From assembly GCF_001954195.1 (NCBI RefSeq), contig NZ_MBES01000062.1, positions 1 to 64,000 on the forward strand: DNA of 64,000 nt, given 5' to 3'. The notes beneath the pieces are model-generated. The model was given only the letters and a program-made list of their open reading frames with translations. It did not search any database and had not been told where the DNA came from. Origin of the DNA: Mycobacterium sp. IS-1264. GTDB taxonomy: Bacteria > Actinomycetota > Actinomycetes > Mycobacteriales > Mycobacteriaceae. Shown here piece by piece: positions 60,321-64,000 of the stretch (position 1 is the stretch's first letter; each line of letters starts with the position of its first letter). The position numbers and the translations under genes were made by a program.

Positions 60321-61184
60321 ATGCGGCCCGATCGAGGCGTTGACGTCAGCGACCTCTCCCCGCTGGAGCAGACCGCATTGCTGACCCAGTACGCGCGGGC
60401 GCTCGACAACCGATGGCCGCGGCACGGCCGGAGGCCGCGATCGATCCTGCACGACGAGCTCGCCGACGACATCGTCAGAAGGATCGACTACGACTTCGAG
60501 AGGCTCGGCGTGCCCATGAGCGTGGTATGCCAGGCGTCCCTGCGCGCGAAGATGCTCGACGACCGGGTGCGAGCCTTCACCGCCGCGCACCCCAACGCCG
60601 TCGTGGTGGACCTCGGCGCGGGTTTGGACACGGGCCTGTTCCGGGTGGACCCGCCGGCCGCGGTGGATTGGTACAGCGTCGACCTGGCGGGCGTCATCGC
60701 GCTGCGTGACCGGCTGATGCCGACCCACCAGCGGGCCCACTCGGTCACCGCATCGGTGGCCGACGACAGCTGGCCCAACGCCATCCCGGGCGGGCGGCCC
60801 ACCATGGTGATCGCCGACGGACTGTTCGCGTTCCTGTCCGAGCCGGTGATCGCCGGTGTCTTTCGCCGCGTCACCGAGCACTTCGCGTCCGGGGAACTGG
60901 CCTTCAACGACTACGGGCGCATCGGCTGGTTCAGCCGGCTGGCGGTCAAGCTGGCCCCGCAGCAGATGTTCAGCAGCGTCGGCGCCCAGTGGGGTTATCC
61001 GGGGTTCAAGGACGCCCGGGTGCCACAAATATGGAATCCACGGCTGACACTGGTCGAAGAGGCCAGCCTGGCACACGCGCCCGAGGTCGACGTCTTTCCG
61101 GGCTGGATTCGGTTGGCTACCAAGGTATCCGGCAAGTTCGCGGCGTTCGCCCGCAAGGCCCGCATCCTGCGCTACAAGTTCTGA
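60321..61184 (+). CDS. LCM-family O-methyltransferase
   Basis: A 287-residue SAM-dependent methyltransferase. Features are DIVRRIDYDFERLG, the SAM loop AVVVDLGAGLDTGLFRVDPP followed by WYSVDLAGVIALRDRL, and MVIADGLFAFLSEPVI. It differs from the methyltransferase at 10853 and resembles tetracenomycin-type (PF04072) enzymes. The ATG at 60321 gives family length; a longer frame upstream is rejected. It overlaps the end of the MerR gene by 13 bp in convergent orientation. Substrate unknown. Confidence 0.87.
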   Translation: MRPDRGVDVSDLSPLEQTALLTQYARALDNRWPRHGRRPRSILHDELADDIVRRIDYDFERLGVPMSVVCQASLRAKMLDDRVRAFTAAHPNAVVVDLGAGLDTGLFRVDPPAAVDWYSVDLAGVIALRDRLMPTHQRAHSVTASVADDSWPNAIPGGRPTMVIADGLFAFLSEPVIAGVFRRVTEHFASGELAFNDYGRIGWFSRLAVKLAPQQMFSSVGAQWGYPGFKDARVPQIWNPRLTLVEEASLAHAPEVDVFPGWIRLATKVSGKFAAFARKARILRYKF

Positions 61185-61591
61185 GTCTCCAGCGGGCTGT
61201 GAATGCCGCACGTGCAGGCGTCGATCGACGGGCACGTACAGCGCATTCCCCATTCGATGACGGCGCGCGCCCGGGCCAGCGACGCCATCTGCGCATCGAT
61301 TTCGGCGAGCTTGGCCTCGGCCAGCGCGCGGCTGGCGGGGCGTCCCGGGGCGTCATCGGCGAACAGCACCTGGATCTCCTCGAGAGCAAACCCGGCGGAC
61401 TTGCAGAGCCCGATCACCTCGAGCCGGGCCAACACCGCGTCGTCGTAGCGGCGCTGACCGCCCAGCCGCGTCGGCGCCGGCACCAGCCCGATCCGCTCGT
61501 AGTAACGCAGCGTGGTCGCGGCGACCCCGGCCTGGCGCGCGACCTCGCCGATCGTCAGGCGTCCGCCCATCGGCCCTCCCGAGAATTCCAT
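61172..61591 (-). CDS. MerR-family regulator with C-terminal cysteine cluster
   Basis: A 139-residue regulator. The N-terminal winged helix has LTIGEVARQAGVAATTLRYY and ERIGLVPAPTRLGGQRRY. A dimerisation helix follows, and the C-terminus has MRCTCPSIDACTCGIH with four cysteines in a CxC-x5-CxC pattern plus a histidine. This suggests metal or redox sensing, reminiscent of SoxR, but the spacing differs. Starts at 61591 and 61570 are both possible; GGGAGGG favours 61570. It is divergent from the F420-type enzyme across a palindrome. Confidence 0.9.
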   Translation of the reverse strand: MEFSGGPMGGRLTIGEVARQAGVAATTLRYYERIGLVPAPTRLGGQRRYDDAVLARLEVIGLCKSAGFALEEIQVLFADDAPGRPASRALAEAKLAEIDAQMASLARARAVIEWGMRCTCPSIDACTCGIHSPLETQNL

Positions 61592-61596
61592 GCTTG

Positions 61597-61616
61597 ACTT
61601 AGAGTCAACTCTAAGT
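61597..61616. promoter_or_regulatory. MerR-type operator palindrome
   Basis: ACTTAGAGTCAACTCTAAGT is a perfect palindrome with 8-bp arms around TCAA. It lies just upstream of the MerR start and 14 bp before the divergent enzyme gene. A TTGACT element at 61594-61599 overlaps it and could be the -35 box, as is usual for MerR-controlled promoters. Confidence 0.75.
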
Positions 61617-61630
61617 TGTTGACTCTGTCC

Positions 61631-62074
61631 ATGACTCACCCACTCGCAGAACTGGGCGCCACCCGCTACGCCCTGCTCCGATCGTTTCGCCGCGACGGCA
61701 CGCCCGTGGACACCCCGATCTGGTTCGGGTTCGACGGCGATGCGCTGGTATTCCGGACCAAGGTAGGCCCGAAGACCCGGCGGCTGGCCGCGCGCCGCGA
61801 GGTCGAACTCGCCGCGTGCGACTACCGGGGCCGGGTGCGCCGCGGCGCGACGACGGTCGCGGGCCGGGCCACCATCCTGTCGGGCGCCGACGCCGAGCGG
61901 GCCAACCGGGCGCTGCACCAGCGGTATGGCTGGCAGTGGAACATCGTGCCGCTGATCAAGGTGCCCGGAGTGACGAACGTCCACCAGGACCTGTGCCTGC
62001 GCGAGAAACTGCGCCGCGCGCGTGACCGCGGGGTGTGGGCGGACAGCGCCATCGTTCGGGTGGATCCGGCATGA
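61631..62074 (+). CDS. PPOX-class F420-dependent enzyme (Rv2061-like family)
   Basis: A 147-residue split beta-barrel protein. TRYALLRSFRRDGTPVDTPI, then DALVFRTKVGPKTRRLAAR and VELAACDYRGRVRRGATTVA match the family of probable F420-dependent enzymes. The substrate is unknown. The ATG at 61631 is preferred over an upstream TTG that lies within the operator region. The stop overlaps the next gene as ATGA. It is probably under control of the divergent MerR protein. Confidence 0.85.
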   Translation: MTHPLAELGATRYALLRSFRRDGTPVDTPIWFGFDGDALVFRTKVGPKTRRLAARREVELAACDYRGRVRRGATTVAGRATILSGADAERANRALHQRYGWQWNIVPLIKVPGVTNVHQDLCLREKLRRARDRGVWADSAIVRVDPA

Positions 62075-63015
62075 CACCCACGACACTGGTGCCCGACCCC
62101 GTCCGCTCCCCCAGCGTTCTCCAATGCTGCACCGCCGCTGCCGGACTCGTCCGTGGCCTGGTGCGGCCGCGGCGGTTCGATCAGCGCTTCGTCCGCGGCG
62201 TCGTCGACGCGGGCCTGCCGGATCCCCGCGGCACCGCGAGCGTGCGGGCGCTGCCGCAAGTGCCGCGTTCGGTGCCGACCGCCGCGATCGTCGAGGGCAC
62301 GTTCAAGCCCGCCCGCATCGAGAACTCGCTGACGTCGTTCGTCGTCGCGCATCCGGAGGCGACGTTCATCGTCGATCCCGCGGTGTGCCTCGACGTCGAG
62401 CACCGGGCGATCGCCCAGCTTCCTGCGGTGCTGCGCGCCGTGGTCCGCCCGCCCGCCGACACCATCCCCACGATCACGGCCCTGCGCGGGCTGCCCGAAA
62501 CGCCTCGACTGGATTTCGCGTTGCCCACGCACGCCCACTGGGACCACGTGTCCGGGCTGCTGGACATGCCCGACCTGCCCGTCCACCTGCACCGCGTCGA
62601 GAAGGAGTGGATCGGTTCCGGCCCCGTCGCCCCCGTCGGCGGCGTCCGCGACTCGCTGCGCGATCGGCCCGTCATCGAATACGAGCTGGACGGTCCGCCG
62701 GTGCTGACCTTCACCAGAAGCCGCGACCTGTTCGGGGACCATTCGGTCATCCTGGTGGACCTGGCCGGACATACGCCGGGCAGCGTCGGGGTGCTCGTCC
62801 ACACCGGGCGGGGATGGATCCTGATCGCCGGCGACGCGGCGTGGCACCACCTGCAGATCGAGAAGGTCCGGCAAAAGTCAAGCTACCCCGGCGTTTTGGT
62901 GGATGAGGACCGCGAGCAGACCTTCCGAACGCTGCAGCGACTTCATCTCGCACGCCACACGGTGCGGATCATCCCCACCCGCGATCACCAAGCGGCACTG
63001 CAGCTCCCGGCTTGA
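62071..63015 (+). CDS. Metallo-beta-lactamase-fold hydrolase
   Basis: A 314-residue protein with the metal-binding HxHxDH motif in LPTHAHWDHVSGL, HTPGSVGVLVHTGRGWILIAGDAAW and a final PTRDH that can supply another ligand. The N-terminal ~60 residues (SVLQCCTAAAGLVRGLVRP) precede the fold. The family hydrolyses many thioesters, lactones and phosphoesters; none can be picked here. It is translationally coupled to the F420-type enzyme and probably shares the MerR-controlled promoter. It is convergent with dnaE1. Confidence 0.87.
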   Translation: MTPTTLVPDPVRSPSVLQCCTAAAGLVRGLVRPRRFDQRFVRGVVDAGLPDPRGTASVRALPQVPRSVPTAAIVEGTFKPARIENSLTSFVVAHPEATFIVDPAVCLDVEHRAIAQLPAVLRAVVRPPADTIPTITALRGLPETPRLDFALPTHAHWDHVSGLLDMPDLPVHLHRVEKEWIGSGPVAPVGGVRDSLRDRPVIEYELDGPPVLTFTRSRDLFGDHSVILVDLAGHTPGSVGVLVHTGRGWILIAGDAAWHHLQIEKVRQKSSYPGVLVDEDREQTFRTLQRLHLARHTVRIIPTRDHQAALQLPA

Positions 63016-63037
63016 CCGTCGAGCGCGCCCTGAACGT

Positions 63038-64000
63038 CTAGCCGCCGAGGCAGCCCGGGCCGAGCAGCTCTTTGAGGTCGCCCATCAGCGCCGGCGAGGG
63101 CGTTACGCGCAGCGAGGCGTCGAGCTCGAGCGTGGTGATGCGATCCCCGCTGATGAGCCGCAGGTGCACCTGCGAGGTCCCGGGATGCCGGGCCAGCACC
63201 TGCTTGAGCGCGCTCACCTTGTCCAGCGTGCACTGCCGGGTGGGCAGGCTGACCGCCAGCGGCCGGTCCGGCTGGGCATTCGAAAAGTCTGGCACCACAA
63301 GGTCGTTGGCGATCAGCGCGATCCGGTCGTCGCGGATCGCGACCTTGGCGTTGACCAGCACCACCGCGTCGTCGACGATGTCGCCGCCGTAGGCCGAATA
63401 CGCGTGCGGGAAGAACATCACCTCGATGCCACCGGTGAGGTCCTCCAATTGCGCTGACGCCCAGGGCATTCCATTCTTGTTGACCCGCCGGTTCACCGAG
63501 GCGAGGATGCCGCCCACCCGCACCTGGGTTTCGTTGGGGATGTCGCCGTCGAGGATCGCCGGGATGGCGGTGTCGACCTGCGTGGCCAGCAGGTGCGCCA
63601 CCCGGTTGAGCGGATGCCCGGACACGTACAGCCCCAGCATCTCGCGTTCCAGGGCCAGCTTGTGCTTGTCCTCCCACTCGTCGTCGGGCACCTTGATGGT
63701 GAACACCGCGTCCGTGGTGCCGGCATCGCCCCCGCCGAAGAGGTCGAACTGCCCCATCGCCTCGGCCTTCTTGGTGCCCAGCACCGAGTCGACGGCGTCG
63801 GTGTGGACCAGGAAAAGGCCCTTGCGGGCGTGGCCCAGCGAATCGAACGCGCCGGCCTTGATCAGCGACTCGGTCACCTTCTTGTTGCACGCCGAAATGT
63901 CGATCTTGTTCAGGTAATCCGAGAAATCGGTGAACTTGCCCTTGTCGGATCGGGTGCTGATCAACGACGTCACGACGTTGGCGCCGACGTTGCGCACCGC
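63038..64000 (-). CDS. dnaE1: DNA polymerase III alpha subunit, 3' part only
   Basis: The last ~320 codons of the replicative polymerase; the gene runs off the right edge. Visible parts are the helix-hairpin-helix-like segment ([20 protein letters not shown]) and the OB-fold region ([20 protein letters not shown], then [20 protein letters not shown]). The C-terminal domain ends LGPGCLGG. In mycobacteria DnaE1 also carries the PHP proofreading domain, which lies outside this window. Confidence 0.95.
   Translation of the reverse strand, partial: AVRNVGANVVTSLISTRSDKGKFTDFSDYLNKIDISACNKKVTESLIKAGAFDSLGHARKGLFLVHTDAVDSVLGTKKAEAMGQFDLFGGGDAGTTDAVFTIKVPDDEWEDKHKLALEREMLGLYVSGHPLNRVAHLLATQVDTAIPAILDGDIPNETQVRVGGILASVNRRVNKNGMPWASAQLEDLTGGIEVMFFPHAYSAYGGDIVDDAVVLVNAKVAIRDDRIALIANDLVVPDFSNAQPDRPLAVSLPTRQCTLDKVSALKQVLARHPGTSQVHLRLISGDRITTLELDASLRVTPSPALMGDLKELLGPGCLGG

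Overview
This window is chromosomal DNA of a slow-growing, high-GC Mycobacterium, most likely a nontuberculous species. Gene content and order follow, in reverse orientation, the M. tuberculosis stretch from pykA (Rv1617) down to dnaE1 (Rv1547). Genes on the minus strand here are plus-strand genes in H37Rv. Orthologue names come from recalled family and synteny knowledge; no search was run. No tRNA, rRNA, CRISPR array, insertion sequence or prophage was recognised.

Layout. 1-9154: a tightly packed minus-strand run trpE, trp-associated membrane protein, trpC, trpB, trpA, lgt, TM2 protein, DUF2752 protein, pykA. The left edge is anomalous: the C-terminal part of pykA turns around at a 10-bp inverted repeat, so the reading frame is broken. 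9206-14091: bcpB, chaA, then a three-gene block (methyltransferase, AraC regulator, Ser/Thr kinase) not present at this place in H37Rv. 14099-20497: the histidine operon hisD-C-B-H-A-impA-F-I, with mostly 4-bp stop/start overlaps. 20554-24076: a deazaflavin-dependent reductase, an alcohol dehydrogenase/TetR pair with a palindromic operator, an SRPBCC protein and an AraC regulator, flanked by two copies of a dispersed GAGTGTG/GATTCAC repeat. 24154-28409: nadA-nadB-nadC and the divergent regulator nrtR, separated by an 8-7-8 palindrome. 28534-40101: a lipase and the biotin region (bsaP, bioB, bioD, bioF, bioA), interrupted by a three-gene plus-strand operon (two histidine-rich membrane proteins around a cupredoxin-like lipoprotein) and by a small secreted protein.

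40164-50353: a membrane protein, the catalytically degenerate NlpC/P60 protein ripD, a strong terminator, a membrane acyltransferase and the trehalose genes treX-treY-treZ. 50357-55617: a 13E12-type HNH gene, a divergent MocR/flavin-binding-protein pair with its own operator region, ilvA and a second deazaflavin-dependent reductase. 55641-64000: a DUF6065-like protein, plsB1, an uninterrupted fadD11, a methyltransferase, a MerR regulator divergent from an F420-type enzyme and a metallo-beta-lactamase-fold protein, and the 3' end of dnaE1.

The window is mainly amino-acid (Trp, His, Ile), NAD and biotin biosynthesis plus trehalose formation, with small regulator/target modules between the core operons. 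trpD and trpF are absent from the trp cluster, which fits a bifunctional HisA/PriA. The best candidate for an undescribed system is the operon at 32271-35840. The most striking structural anomaly is the pykA inversion junction at 67-76.
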